A program made the translations under genes and the position numbers. The notes beneath the pieces are model-generated. The model worked only from the letters and a program-made list of their open reading frames with translations, ran no database searches and was not told the origin of the DNA. Of a stretch of 64,000 nt of DNA, positions 47,824 through 59,714 are shown in pieces. The stretch is from Bostrychus sinensis. Lineage: Eukaryota; Chordata; Actinopteri; Gobiiformes; Eleotridae. The stretch is taken from the NCBI GenBank assembly GCA_020698575.1, contig CM036242.1:7944624-8008623 (forward strand), read 5' to 3'. Positions within the stretch are counted from its first letter, which is position 1, and every line of letters starts with the position of its first letter.

Positions 47824-48285
47824 AGGGGCTATTTTATGCTTTTATTTATATTTTTAAATCAATTTTAGTCACCTCTAGAACAGTATTGCACGTTTTAAAA
47901 CTTTTTAACCAAAGAAAAAGAGCACTTCACTTCCTTAAACGTTTTGTATGATTCCATTTTACTACAAAATGAAAAATGTCTGTGAGGAATCAATGGAAAC
48001 AGAGCTGCACACTGTTTTTTTGGATAAATGAATGAGAGCAGACTGGATCTAGAGGACTTGTTCATTGGTCAGTGCTTCCTGGAGTGGGCAAAGGTTCATG
48101 GGAAAGGCACAGCGAGCCTTTTTAGGTTTCAGAACAGCCGTGCCAGAGAATACAAGATTACTCAAACAGGTGTGAATGAAGAAAAACACAACTCCAGGTA
48201 TGTTTTTGATGAGAAAACAACATTATAACATGATAGAAAGCTAAAAAAAAAAAAAAAAAGGTCAAGTTTAGCCAAAAGCACTTTG
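47824..48285 (+). repeat. TTAA-family copy with clear left end
   Basis: It starts AGGGGCTATTTTATGC after TTAA (47820-47823). It has 'gaggaatcaatggaaacaga', 'cattggtcagtgcttcctgg' and 'acaacattataacatgatag', then a poly-A run (48243-48259). The right terminus is eroded. Confidence 0.85.
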
Positions 48286-49447
48286 TATTTCACACCGCTC
48301 CCACTTTGAGCATACACAATGTTTAAACAACCTGCTGTAATCTGTTGTCGTGACTGTGAACTCCACTGTAAATCAGAGTATTCTAGTGTGAGGCCATCAG
48401 TCCCACAGCTCAAGACAAGGTCACGCAACAGGACCTAAATTTGTAATAGACTGATGTTGAGCGTACACACCACAGGGAACACTGAAGGCTGTCGGCATTA
48501 TCAAATGAAATCACTGAAGCAAACATGCAATGGGCATTTAGCTTTGTCACCGCTGCCTCTGTTCTTGTTATAGAAATAGACAGAATAGGCCACTAGTGTG
48601 TTACTCTGTTTGGATGCTTGCCTCTTTCCGATTTCCTCATAAACAAGCCTTCTACTCCTTTAGATGCACATTTCATAGGGCACTATTTTAACAAAGCTTT
48701 CTAAAAGGCTACTTCACCCTCAGGAAATACTTGCACATCCCTTTTGTCTGCCCACGCCACAGCCTCCTCCCAAGACTACAATTGTTTCAACAAAGGGCCA
48801 CCCGTAGAGTAATATGAATGGATGTCCTTCATTCTTCCTTAAATGTTGCGCGAATGGCCTTTGATCAGTACCGGTCTCCAGAGCCCTCCACTGTGGCAGG
48901 CTCAAAGTGGGACAGGCTTTCGGAAATATTGTGCCGTGCCCGCTGCTGCTCTGCCATTAGATTGATTGGGTGGATTTGTCGCGTTGGAGAGGCAATTTCT
49001 CTATCGTGTTGGGAGTGTATTATTACGTTTTTCAGACCGGGGCGGCTGATGGGACGGAGACAGAGCGGACGCACTTGAATACTAAGGTGGCAGAATAAGG
49101 CAGGTGCAAGGGTGAGGTGAAGGCGCAGGCAGGTTTCCATCAAAGACAGAATTACGTGCTGTCAGGGTTGATTGTGTCGAGGGCCACACAGGTGAATGCT
49201 AGTCGTATATGTTTCAGTATGCATCTGAATGACAAATAGGTTTGTGTTAGTGTACACTGCGAAAAACTATTTGAGGGGGTTCATTTTAAAAATAAAAAGT
49301 ATGTAGGACTAACATTTTTTATTCTATTGTTGGTATAAATAATCGCAGAAGATAGCTGGCTACAGGATTTACATGAAAACAACTGGTAGCACTGACACTT
49401 TTTAATGGTAAACAAACAAGTGTTCTGCTGCAACATTAATGTCCAAA
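48286..49447. other. Unique sequence, possible conserved island at 48810-49100
   Basis: The stretch 48810-49100 is GC-moderate and free of recognised repeats. Frames on both strands (86 and 92 codons) overlap and look fortuitous. The regulatory role is unproven. Confidence 0.35.
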
Positions 49448-49449
49448 TA

Positions 49450-49755
49450 CACTATATTTCCAAACTCACCCTTGACTGGGCTGCACAGAATCCTGACCTC
49501 AACCTGACAGAACACCTTTGGGATGAATTAGAGCAAAGACTGCGAGCCAGGCCTCCTCGTCCAACATCAGTATCTGACCTCACGAATACACTTCTGGAAG
49601 AATGGTCAGAAATTCCCATAAACCTCCTAAACCTTGTGAAAAGCCTTCCCAGAGGAGTTGAAGCTGTCATAGAGGCAAAGGGTGGGCCAACGTCATATTA
49701 ATTAAGTTAATATGCGTGTAAAGACAGGCGAGCAAATACTTTTGGCAATATAGAG
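49450..49755 (+). mobile_element. Internally deleted Tc1 element (306 bp)
   Basis: It is flanked by TA (49448-49449, 49756-49757). The ends are CACTATATTTCCAAA and (right, reverse complemented) CTCTATATTGCCAAAAG. The left terminal repeat runs directly into the last third of a transposase gene, so about 1 kb of the usual element is missing. It is non-autonomous. Confidence 0.9.
49465..49701 (+). pseudogene. Tc1 transposase C-terminal fragment
   Basis: The frame encodes LTLDWAAQNPDLNLTEHLWD followed by 'ELEQRLRARPPRP' and a C-terminal 'LPRGVEAVIEAKGGPTSY' before TAA. 'DW-AQ-PDLN--EHLWDEL' is the hallmark segment around the last catalytic glutamate of the Tc1 DDE domain (E in TEHLW). The first two catalytic aspartates and the DNA-binding domain were lost in the internal deletion. 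The frame remains open to its natural stop, which suggests limited decay since deletion. It could not work as a transposase. Confidence 0.9.
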
Positions 49756-49757
49756 TA

Positions 49758-50455
49758 TATTATAATCAGAGCTCATGAGTGACATCTACAGTTTATTTGT
49801 TACATTTTAATACAGAGGAACTTTTAGGAGATTGACATTTATACTCTAGATGAAAAATGCACTCATTTTTTTTTCATGAGAGCAGGTTTACTCCAAAAAT
49901 ACATTTACATTTAAACTTCAGTGCCATGTTTTTTTCTGTATTTTTTTGCCAAAGAGCACCTTCAATACAGAATTGATAAAAACTTTCTGAGCACTTTGGA
50001 CTTTTTCTTTTTTGTAGACATTTACATTTAGTTGATGCTGGAGTCATGAGTGACACTGTTCCTCTGAGTCAAGGTTGGCCCATGACTGATGAGGGCAGGG
50101 CCATAAGAGAGACTGAGTTTGAATAATTCTGACAGAGATTAGAAATATGCATTATTGTTCAAGTCTTCTTCTTCAAGTTATAGTTCAATCATGACTCAGA
50201 GGAACTAATTGTAAAGTTATTTTTTTTTACCCACATGAAAAACTACCACAGCCATGTCCAAAAAACTGACCCTTTCATTTCTTACCAGCAAATAAACCCT
50301 CACTGAACTAAGTTATGGTTGTTATGAAGTTGTAACCTACTCCTCTGTGCTCCTTCAAATGCAACATTAAGTTAAGATGCAAAAGTTTTGAAAAGAAGGT
50401 CATATGTAAGGTCATGTGTGCTCTGTGTCATAGTGCTGTGGACACAAACTTGAAC
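49758..50455. other. AT-rich sequence with a 13 bp inverted repeat
   Basis: TTCCTCTGAGTCA (50059-50071) and TGACTCAGAGGAA (50192-50204) are perfect inverted copies about 120 bp apart. No other terminal structure was found. Confidence 0.45.
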
Positions 50456-50457
50456 TA

Positions 50458-51220
50458 CCGTATTTTCCGGTCTATAAGTCACACTTTTTTTCATAGTCTG
50501 GCTAGGGCTGCGACGCATACTCAGGTGCGACCTGAGTATACGTCAGCTGCACCTTTCATGTGTTTGTTATTTTCACACTGACAGCCACAAGAGCAAGCCT
50601 AGAGCGCCCTAGATCTGCTGCACCTGTACCACTGACAATTTAAAATGTAAACATTACCGCTAACAACTTAGGCTATAAAGACAACTGAGAAAGAGCGGAA
50701 TAATTGGAAATGGAACTGATGCTGAGTCTGACGACAGCCACGCAGAGGAGGAAGCGGCGCTTCGTCTACCTCCGGAGTTGGCGGAGTTGTTCAGAAGCGA
50801 CACCGAGGATGAAGAATTTAAAGGATTTAGAGATTAGGAGTGAGATGGTGAGTTTGGTGAACTTGTTATATTATGTTCTTTATGCTATAGTTATGTGAAT
50901 AACTGTTAATATATTACGTTAACATACAAGACACCTATTCAGTTCGTTGTTTATGCTTCATGTAGCTGAATAACCATCAATGTGTTACGTTAGCATAGCG
51001 CACACCTATTCAGCCTGTTGTTCTCTATTCTATTATTACTATAACTTGCCTTTCAACATGAAATGTCTGTTCTTGGTGTCGGACTTTGTAAAATAAATTT
51101 CCCCCAAAAAATGTGACTTATAGTCCAGTGTGACTTATATACGTTTTTTTCTTTTTCACTAAACATTTTTTGGCGAGTGCCACTTATACTCCGGAGCGAC
51201 TTATAGTCCAGAAAATACGG
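50458..51220 (+). mobile_element. TA-flanked transposon with CCGTATTTTCCGG ends
   Basis: The 763 bp element starts CCGTATTTTCCGGTCTATAA and ends TTATAGTCCAGAAAATACGG, with TA on each side (50456-50457, 51221-51222). Subterminal copies of 'gacttatagtcc' and 'tgacttatatacg' repeat the terminal motif. The TA target suggests Tc1/mariner-related or a similar superfamily; I cannot name the family. A second copy starts at 63610. An exon-like block lies at 50703-50847. Confidence 0.85.
50703..50847 (+). pseudogene. Exon-like acidic reading frame before a splice donor
   Basis: In the frame starting ATT (50703), the sequence encodes GTDAESDDSHAEEEAALRLP, then 'PELAELFRSDTEDEEFKGF', and meets TAG at 50835-50837. 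A consensus donor GTGAGT follows at 50848-50853. The same frame and donor recur in the copy at 63830-63982, with three coding differences, all amino-acid changing. No ATG precedes it in frame. It resembles the acidic 5' exon of a gene once carried by the parent transposon, but homology is unproven. The 64-codon track starting at ATG 50704 is another frame of the same block. Confidence 0.4.
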
Positions 51221-51222
51221 TA

Positions 51223-51464
51223 ATCATGTTTCATTCACTAAAAACAGTTGTGTCAATACTACAAATAAACATTTTAAGTTCAGACCAAACAAATAAAATT
51301 TTTTTCAGTGTAAGGCCAGAGCTTTGGCTTCTTGTATTGTATTATGACTCTGTCAGTGGGACGCACAGCACTCCACGCCGGACAATCTTAGTACAGATTT
51401 TTTACATCTACTGCAATTTAATGTGAACATGGATAGTTTTGGTTACACTATGAGTGTTTGCATT
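51223..51464. other. AT-rich unique sequence
   Basis: Nothing was recognised. Confidence 0.5.
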
Positions 51465-51690
51465 TTGGACATACACAGACAGACAATCCATTTACTACCT
51501 TCCCCTATTCCCCTGTACATGCACGTCTTTGGAAGGTGGGAGGAAGCCAGAGAGACACGGGGACGACATGCAGACATCAAACAGAGATTGTGGGTTTGAT
51601 CTCTGCGCTGTGTGGAGTCTGCATCTCTCTGGCTTTCTAGCTTTTTGCTGTAAGGCTGGAAAGGTAACTACTCTTCCAGCTGCAACCTGC
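51465..51690. repeat. SINE fragment with an internal inversion
   Basis: The outer parts read antisense ('catgcacgtctttggaaggt', 'acggggacgacatgcagac', 'ctttttgctgtaaggc'). The middle (about 51586-51625, 'gtgggtttgatctctgcgct' and 'gtgtggagtctgcat') reads sense. The arrangement implies an inversion or two opposite insertions. Confidence 0.65.
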
Positions 51691-52552
51691 CTTTGTGAAT
51701 TGAGCTGCCAAAACCTATTCTCTTGAAGGCTCTTGTGCTTATAATCCATTGTTCAGGGTCTAGTTATTAGCAGCACCTTTTTGCAACTTGCCTACTCCTC
51801 TAAACCAATGGTCTTGCTTTTATAGCCTAATTTGTGTTATGTTTTGTGCTGTCTAGGGTTGCATTTACTGTATCTTGACCTGCTGCAGGCAGAAAAGGTC
51901 TAGTAAGTTTTACACACAAAAAAAAAAAGTTAATATATGACTAACATTTATTTGTATGGCCCAGAGGAAGCTTTGGACCCCTTTTAGCCCTTACACTTGC
52001 AACAGTGCTTTACACAGCTTTGTTAAGTTAAACACAGCGCCCCGACCTCATGTCTTCATAAAATATGCATCTAAAGGATTACAGGCCATGTTTATGTGTA
52101 AATCGGAAAGCAGCATGCGTCAAAACAGTAATCTACTAGTGGCCTTTTCCTCTATTTCTATAATATGAGCAGAGGCAGTGATGACAAAGCTAAATGTTCA
52201 TTGCTTGTTTACTTCAGCGCTTTCATTTGATAATGTCGGCAGCCTTTAGTGTTCCCTGTGGCGTGTACACTCGGCACATTTCCTGCAGTGTCAGTGTACT
52301 TTATGCTTTATGAAGGCATTTCGAAGCGGCTGTTTTAATAAGGCCATGTTTACATGACAGAAATTTGTCTTCAAAAAGAATAAGCAATTACATAACAATG
52401 GCATTAGGGCTTGTGTTGTCTGCAGAAGTATTACAGTCGGTGTGCTCTTGTTGTGGAACCAGATTGGAGGTGTTTTTCTTATGCGTGCATGTTAAAGTTC
52501 AAATTCAACCAAAACCAAAATAAATTAAAATATGATGAGTAATTCAGACTCC
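51691..52552. other. Unique sequence, possible conserved island at 52190-52330
   Basis: No coding or repeat feature was recognised. 'ggccatgtttacatgacaga' at about 52342 resembles a MITE end without a partner. Confidence 0.4.
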
Positions 52553-52640
52553 ATGGTGGCAGAGTGGTTAGTGGTAAGGATGAGGTGCAGCTTCTATCCA
52601 GAGGATGTAAGGTTAAAGACGTCTTCTATACCTCCACCCC
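52553..52640 (+). repeat. tRNA-like SINE head fragment
   Basis: 'ggtggcagagtggttagtgg' resembles an A box, and 'ggatgtaaggttaaagacg' resembles a decayed B box. There is no acceptor stem. Confidence 0.5.
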
Positions 52641-54169
52641 ACACTATATCCTGGAGTAATGCATTTTGTTACTTATGTTTTAAATACTTAAATGACAAAC
52701 AGGTTGCCTTATCCAACGGGCTTACCTGAGCTGAAGCCCATGGGCCGACAGAGAGAGAGAGCCTATCGCAGAAGCAGCTGTTTGCAGCGCAAACTTCTCC
52801 ACTCACTTCTCTTTCTCTCGCTCTCTCAGCTGCTGAAGTGAGTGCTCCTGCTCCTCTCCTGTTTCTGAGACAAACACGGCTCTGCTTCCTTCTGATTGTT
52901 TGCTGTGGGGAAGTGGATGGAGCAGCCTTGAACCATGGCACATTTTTCTTCCTTCATTAAGCGGCAGATGAGCAAACAATCCATTAAAAGAAGTCCTTGA
53001 CCCAGTTTTGACAGAATACAGCCTGAATAAGGGACTGCTGAGATGAATTTAGAACCTCTTTTAAGTCAACATGTGCAAGTGCCACTAACATGGCTGTTAA
53101 CTCCCTGACTCTGTTGTTTATAAAACTGCGTTGTGTAGGAACTTAAGACAGCGACACTTCATGATTCACCTGTAAAGAGATGACAGCACCAAAGAGGTAG
53201 GGATTTTTGTCCACAGCCTTGTGTGATAAGACTGAAGGCTCACAGACTTTGTGTTACTGAGCTGGAGCAGAGCAGTGTAACCACTAAAGTAGAAACTTGG
53301 TCAGACAATTGCACACAAAAAAGTTGATGCGAAAATAGTTATCAAAACTATAAATTGTATCCATAATTTGCTACAGTGTAGTAAGCTGCTGAAAATATGT
53401 TTATCATCTAAAATGCACCAGAATTCAGGAAATCCTATGTATTTTGTTCCAAATTTTCTTGAGGAGGGCCCCCACACCCCCTGCTTTATACTGCTTTCAC
53501 TTGTCTGCTATACACAACTGTGACGTTGAAGAGCTTCAGTACTCAGCTTATTTAAAGCCTAAACATTACTTGATGAAAAGAAATAGTGAAATGTTAACAA
53601 GCACCTGAGTATTGAGGTGCTTTCTGTGTACATGTATATTTTAAACATGTGCAAGGGGGGGGGGGGCCTCTAGAAGCTCTCAGCCCCGGGGCCTACTACA
53701 TTAAGTCGGCCCTGCATGACAAGAGTAAGTATCATGTAATCTCTTGTTTAATAATACATAAAAGGTGAGTGGCAAAAGGTAATGGAGCAAAAACATTTGT
53801 TATGAAACAAAGCATAGACAGATCTCAGTGGGGATAACTTAACCACATCTGTAACTAGGATTTTATACTGCGCAAATTTGCTGCTGATACTTCAAGGATT
53901 ACACACCAGAAAATGTTTTGATGCACTCATGTAGTCCCTAGAAACAGTTTTGTTGCATGCATTGAAAAAAATATACACAAAATATGCACAAGTTGGAAAA
54001 GCAACTTAAAACTTAGAGCTGAAATTTGTTGCCTGAATTTGTGATCTGATGTACATAATACACATTAAAAAGACATCAGGGAGAGATGCAGGGTGCTTTA
54101 TTCACCCCAGCTCATTTAACCATCACACAGATTCTGCTTTAAAAGGGCTCAAAACCTACACTGTGTTTT
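52641..54169. other. Unique sequence with a hAT-like end fragment
   Basis: A GA/CT-rich stretch lies at about 52750-52830. At about 53650-53720 a G run followed by 'ccccggggcctactacatta' and 'agtcggccctgc' resembles the terminus of a hAT-type element. No gene was seen. Confidence 0.4.
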
Positions 54170-54299
54170 TATTCTGTGTAATACTTTGAGCTACTGTATT
54201 GTGTTGTTCCACTGTTTTCCTTTATCCTTGTAGCACTTTGAGATTTGTTTTCAAATGTAAATGCGATACAAATAAAATGTATTATTATTATTATTATGA
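54170..54299 (+). repeat. LINE 3' tail ending in (TTA)n
   Basis: 'gtagcactttgagatttgtt' and 'gcgatacaaataaaatgtat' are followed by (TTA)n, the usual end of fish L2-like elements. Confidence 0.7.
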
Positions 54300-55819
54300 A
54301 CGCAACATTATCTGAAAAATTCCTTCCTATCTTAGGGATATACGGCCCACTGAACGGTGCATTTTTGTGTTTCCATTTTGAAAAGTAGATTAACCAGCAC
54401 CCAGCAGTGAAAAAGCACCATTACCTGAACTGTTCTGTAAACCGCCTGAGTACTGTGCTAAAATAATGTGTTCTGAACCACTGCGGGTAGCCCAGGTAAA
54501 CAACTAAAAGCCTTTTTTCTATAATTAGCCAAACAGTTGTCGAGGCAGAGTACACAACATCAAACCGTTCTTCACCCAGTTACCATCTGTCACGGTGATC
54601 CCGCTCTCATGTGGATCAATCATATTTCTTCAAACGCGCCGCTGATATGATAACGCGTGGTGCTCGGCGGTCTGCCTCATCCACGCTGGCTTATGACCAG
54701 TTATTATTAGGAAGTGATCATTTCTTATTGGCCTTCTGATGGTGGGGCTGTTCTAATGGATGTGGGTAAATATCTCCTGGCAAGATACCGAGCTAATATA
54801 AAAGATAATTACCTAAATACGTATTCAGGAGTGTACCATAGCATTAGCTTTTAGAAAACCTTGGCTGAGGGCCTAAGTCTTGAGAAATGTGGTACTTGGT
54901 GTGTAGAGTAAATTAGCTGTTGTAGTTTACTGTCTGTGTGGTCCTGGATCCAGTCCATGCATCTTAATTCTTTTTCTGTTCTGTACAAAGAATCAGTCTG
55001 GTCCCTGTTGACTGAAGTTTGACGTACAGGACGCAGGACAAATGGATGCAGATTAAATGTAATCTACGCAGAATAAAGCAGCACATTTCGAAAAATATAC
55101 ACTATAGCCTGCTACCATTTGGACAAACAGAGCAAGTCTGGGCTATTTTAGCTTGTTATGATTGGATAATAGAATCATTTTTTAAGGTAAAAAGAACCTA
55201 AATTGGAGAGGATCCAGACACTTCACTAAAATAACTGTCTGGCCAAGCTATTATGTATCACAGTTTGGAGAAAAAACACAGAGCTATGTATGAGCAATCT
55301 GTTTTGAAATGAAAGAATTCTGAAGACAGTCTTTTTGAAGTTGATGTTTTAAAACACACTTAAGAACCAAAACAAGTTGTCTTCTCAGTAGCTAGTTACT
55401 TTCGCCCTGGTAATCAGTAAGAATGCGCCATTGTGCCGGGATATGACCGATCAGGTATGAGATCACCTTCATTACTGCTCATATTGGTTGGAGGTATGGA
55501 GGAGTCCATCCCTCTCCAGGCGGTCTTTGCCTCGTTAGCTCAGTGTCCGTCTTGATGCTATTTCCAGACTGTACCTATGTGGAGGTGGGGTTGACTTGTG
55601 TGGGTATCCACTCTGCAACATTTAACTGAAAAAACGTATTTACAATGAATTATGCAGGGCCTATTTTTCTGAAGCGTCCTTCAAAATGTAATGAAATATA
55701 TTAGTTAGATGTCCCATATGTAATGTTATTTATAAATGTGGTAGAAATGGCAAGTTGCTGAGAAGAATCACACTGTTTGAATCTCTGAATACTTCTCTTA
55801 CATTACAAAGTACATCAGG
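54300..55819. other. Unique sequence, possible conserved island at 54580-54790
   Basis: The stretch 54580-54790 contains 'gatatgataacgcgtggtgc' and 'accagttattattaggaagt' and lacks repeat features. The remainder is AT-rich. No frame is gene-like. Confidence 0.4.
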
Positions 55820-56050
55820 GGCACAGTGGGTTAAGCATTTACCCAGCAACCAGAGGGTAGCTGGCTCCAATCTCATCCGAAGCACATACTGTTGGTGTGT
55901 CCCTGGGCAAGACACTTCAGCCACCTTGCCTATGTGTCAGTGTGGCTGTGTTTGGTGGTGGTCGGAGGGGCCATAGGTGTAGATTAGCAGCCACGCTTCT
56001 GCCATTCTGCCCCAGGGCAACTGTGTGCTTTGGATATCTAGAAAGAAACT
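55820..56050 (+). repeat. tRNA-derived SINE, second type
   Basis: 'gggcacagtgggttaagcat', then 'ccctgggcaagacacttcag', 'gtcagtgtggctgtgtttgg' and 'ctgccccagggcaactgtgt'. Its body is shared with 17936-18235 and 56548-56880. The 3' tail is lost. Confidence 0.8.
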
Positions 56051-56277
56051 TGTCTCATTTAAAACCTTTCGTTCCTTTTTATGTAATACGCAACAAGCGT
56101 CTATAAATCAGTGCCTGTGTTTTTAATTTTCTACTGTGATTAAGTGCACCTTATAATTTTTAACAGTTTACAACTATTGCACCTTCAAATATCATTGCAC
56201 ATAAATGCCATATTATTTACAACTACTGCACTGTAAAGTGCAGTAGTGCAGTTTATTGTTACTTCTGCTCTTGACGT

Positions 56278-56372
56278 GTGCTATTGACCTCTTGGCCAGG
56301 TCACCCTTGTAAAAGAGATCTTGAGGTCAATGGGTTTTTACCTGGTTATATAAAGTTTAATAAATAAAAAGG
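56278..56372 (+). repeat. LINE 3' end
   Basis: 'gacctcttggccaggtcacc' and 'cttgtaaaagagatcttgag' followed by 'acctggttatataaagttta' and 'ataaataaaa' form a common fish LINE 3' terminus. Confidence 0.75.
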
Positions 56373-56547
56373 GCATGATTATTCATTGTCATTTTTCATG
56401 CCAAGACATGAGAAATGAAATAATGTCTTTCAGTCTTAGGGCCTCTGGTTAGAAGCTGCATTTCTCCTGGTTGTTGAGGCAGTAGCCCTCTGCCAGAGAG
56501 GGGTGGGAACAGTTCATGTGCCAGGTGGATAAGGTTCTTCTTGTGGG

Positions 56548-56880
56548 GTGGCAGTAGCTTTGTTGGTAAACACACTACCCCACTAACCTGAAGGTTGGCG
56601 GTTTGATCCACACTACTAGCACTGCATACTGTTGTCGTGTCCTTGGGCAGGACGTTTCAAACACCTTGCCAATGAGTGGATGTGTCAGTGTGACTGTGTG
56701 TGATGGTGGTCAGAGGGACCGGTCAATCTGCCCCAGGGCAGCTGTGGCCACAGAAGTAGCTCACAACAAATGTGACTGTGGAGTGAATGAATAATGGACT
56801 AATGTAAAGCACTTTGAGAAACTTGAGAAGCTTATTTATATATGTGTGTGTGTATATATATATATACAATCCAGTATTAT
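56548..56880 (+). repeat. tRNA-derived SINE with TG/TA microsatellite tail
   Basis: 'ggtggcagtagctttgttgg', 'ccactaacctgaaggttggc', 'ccttgggcaggacgtttcaa', 'ctgccccagggcagctgtgg' and 'aaagcactttgagaaacttg', ending in a (TG)n(TA)n microsatellite at about 56840-56870. It is the most complete copy of this SINE in the window. Confidence 0.88.
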
Positions 56881-56890
56881 TATTATTGTT

Positions 56891-57735
56891 ATTATTGGTT
56901 CTGCTGCAGCGGCTGATGTAAATGTCCTCCAGAGAACGGAAGCTATTTAACTTTCAACACAGAACCTTCATGATAACTGAATTTTTGTATGAAATTATTT
57001 ATGAATGAGAATCAAAACCAAAATTTGTTATACAGTCCAAAAAACACATTCTGGCCAAAAACTGTAGTGACTATGTGACAAGGCCGTGTTGTGTGTGTTT
57101 CATGACAGAAACTTTACTCTTCCTGGAAATTAACCAAGGTCAGAACCAGACTGAGTAAAACCTCAAATATGATATTTTTCGATATTTTTCAGTCTAAGAT
57201 AATTCTATCTTCACCTGAGTTATTTTCATTTTTATATATTTTTTACTGTGGACAGAGGGACAGGTGGTTTCTGTTATTTGTTCGTGTGCACACATTTATC
57301 TAGCACTTTCAGCTGTTACCCAGTCATGTTGCTTTGGCCGTCATTGAGATTTGATTTGGTTCTGTTTGTTTGTTTCTTAGCGGTCTTTCTTGTTTATAGG
57401 TATAAGGAATTGAGCGTACAGTTGAAAGCAAAAGAAAGTAATTTGGACAGTATCGACTGGCACAGCCCCCTGCAGATGTCTTCTTTGTGCTGTAAAACTG
57501 AAAAAATGACACTCGATGGAGAAGTGGGACTCATGCTTGAAACTTTTGAGTGGTGAGTGGGTATGGAGTGGATTGGTATAAATTTTTAATATATCTTATT
57601 TTAGACTTGTAATAAAGCACACACATCTAACTGGTTCATTTATTGTACTTTGATGTGTCTTGTGGGCTGAACATTGCAACAGATGATGAGACTGTTTACA
57701 TGACCATAAAGTAATCATATAATTGTAACAAATGC
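56891..57735. other. AT-rich sequence with an exon-like interval
   Basis: The interval 57400-57552 lies between an acceptor-like 'ttcttgtttatag' and a donor GTGAGT. It is open in one frame and 153 bp long. No homology is recognised. See findings. Confidence 0.35.
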
Positions 57736-57743
57736 ATTTACAT

Positions 57744-58847
57744 TAGGGCTGCACGATATGACAAAAATCATGTGATTACTGTTGAATTTGTGACGATATC
57801 ATTTTTGACAAAATGAGTTAAATTAAATTAAGGCAGAAATAGTCCCTGTATTGAGTCAAAACTGGATCAAAATTAAAACTTAACAAAGACTAAACCAGGA
57901 CTAAAACAAGGGTGCATAAGTAATTAATTAAGGAAATAAAAAAAAATATATATATACATTTTTATTTGTTCAGCAATGTCAGTCTGTTTGGTGTGTTCTG
58001 CACCATCCAACACAGTACACAGTACATTTCCAAGAGTAAATTTTACTCTATTCCGAGTGTATATGGTCTTTATTTACGTTTATATACTGTAATGTTAAAA
58101 TTTAAGTGAAGAATTAACACTGCACCATGACACTGGTGAATAATGCCACAATGACCTGATGTCTTAAAAATAAGAAGGAATGCATTTAAATTTACTCACT
58201 CCCACCCTTTAATGTGCAGCGGTCGAAATATTTAGTGGTTCTTGTAGGTTGCTGTAGTGAGCTTTGCTGCTGTCATACTGAAAGCTTACTGTTCAGTAAA
58301 GGAATTACTTATATACTTATTTATCAATTGAAATTAAATCCAAGTTCAAAACCGTTCCTAAAAATACATTTTGAAGAACTATTCAGCTGTTTTCAGAACT
58401 CACATATATAACATAGCTACATCCACTTCGACTCAGAGGAACATCGACACACATTTCCTTTTAAAACGAACATTTTCTGTCTTATTTCTGACTTATTTCT
58501 GCAAACAGATAACATCAGTTCCTCCTGACTCAGACTGGAAAATAGATTTGCTGCAAGTGACATGGGTCATGCTACATAATGAGAAATACAATTCGTCTTT
58601 CTATTACTAAAATATGAAGACTGCATCCCCAATTTTTGTCATGTTGATGTCAATCCTGAATCTGATTCTCTAAACTAATATTTTAATACTAAAGAGAGTA
58701 ATTTTACCACTCACTCTATAGATGAGGGCCATATACACTCTGACACAGTGTAGGAGACAGTTGGACCTAGTGATGGCTGCAATAATCTAGTCCCTTTTAT
58801 TCATTACTGTAATAAGTATAATAATAATAATATAATGTGCAGCCCTG
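57744..58847. mobile_element. hAT element (1.1 kb), non-autonomous
   Basis: The ends are TAGGGCTGCACGATAT and (right, reverse complemented) CAGGGCTGCACATTATAT. The flanking 8-mers ATTTACAT (57736-57743) and GTTTACAT (58848-58855) match 7/8. The interior contains only short frames and no transposase motif. It has the same terminal type as the element at 41522-43230, but no obvious shared interior. Confidence 0.9.
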
Positions 58848-58855
58848 GTTTACAT

Positions 58856-59345
58856 GCACTTCAGAAATCAAACTACCTATTTACTAAACATCCAGTCTCG
58901 TCTCGTTGAACAGCGTGTTTGGGTTTCATACAGCGCTTTGGTTTTGCTGTGGTAGGTCTTCGTCCACCCCTTCATAAAACCTGTGCTTGGAGGAAGTGTT
59001 TTTTTTTTTTTGTTTTTTTTTGTAATAAAAATAAATTGGATTAACAGGTACACATGTAGGTGTGATTAACCAATTTCTCACATTCCTGCCATATTATTTT
59101 TAACATTATATACATCTCATGCTGTTTACATCTCACTTAAATAATCTGATAACTCCAGAAGTTGGATATCGATTTTTTTTTGTGTGTGCATAAAAACTCG
59201 ATAACCCCGAAAGAGACCACAATATGCAATTTTGTTCACATTTCTTAAAAATCAAAAACACTAGGAAACACCACAAGCACATAGGCTATTTTAGTTTTAC
59301 ACATGGGGCATAGTTAGTCAGGTGTCTGTAGTTAATAGGCAATGC
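58856..59345. other. AT-rich sequence
   Basis: There is poly-T at about 59002-59026. Nothing else was recognised. Confidence 0.5.
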
Positions 59346-59700
59346 TAGGCAGAGAACACAGATTTTTTTAGTAAATATTCCTTGTTAAGACTGAACAAAA
59401 TTGGTCCTTGGCTCAACATCTCTATACATGTTATGGGTTAATTGCAGTGCGTGCCATAGGAATGACAATCATGTTGTTTGGACTGTCTAGACCAATTTTG
59501 GGCAAATTAGGTGAGTCGGATTTATCAAGCTGTGGTGATGGTATGTGTTATCAAACGCTATGTATTTCATGTATTATTCTGACAACCATTCACTCTCATA
59601 TACAGTCACTATATGGGCAATTCAGATTTACCAATTGATTTTGTTTGGATATTAGGAGGAAGCTGGCAAGAACCTATATTAACTTAAAGAAGCTATATTA
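59346..59700 (+). repeat. 350 bp duplicated block, copy 1
   Basis: It matches 62806-63155 in the same orientation: 'aaatattccttgttaa', 'gtgccataggaatga', 'actgtctagaccaat', 'tgtggtgatgg-atgtg' and 'ggcaattcagatttacc'. The last 90 bp are antisense SINE debris ('ttaggaggaagctggcaaga') carried along in both copies. The rest is unrecognised. Confidence 0.8.
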
Positions 59701-59714
59701 TGCAAAATCCAAAT

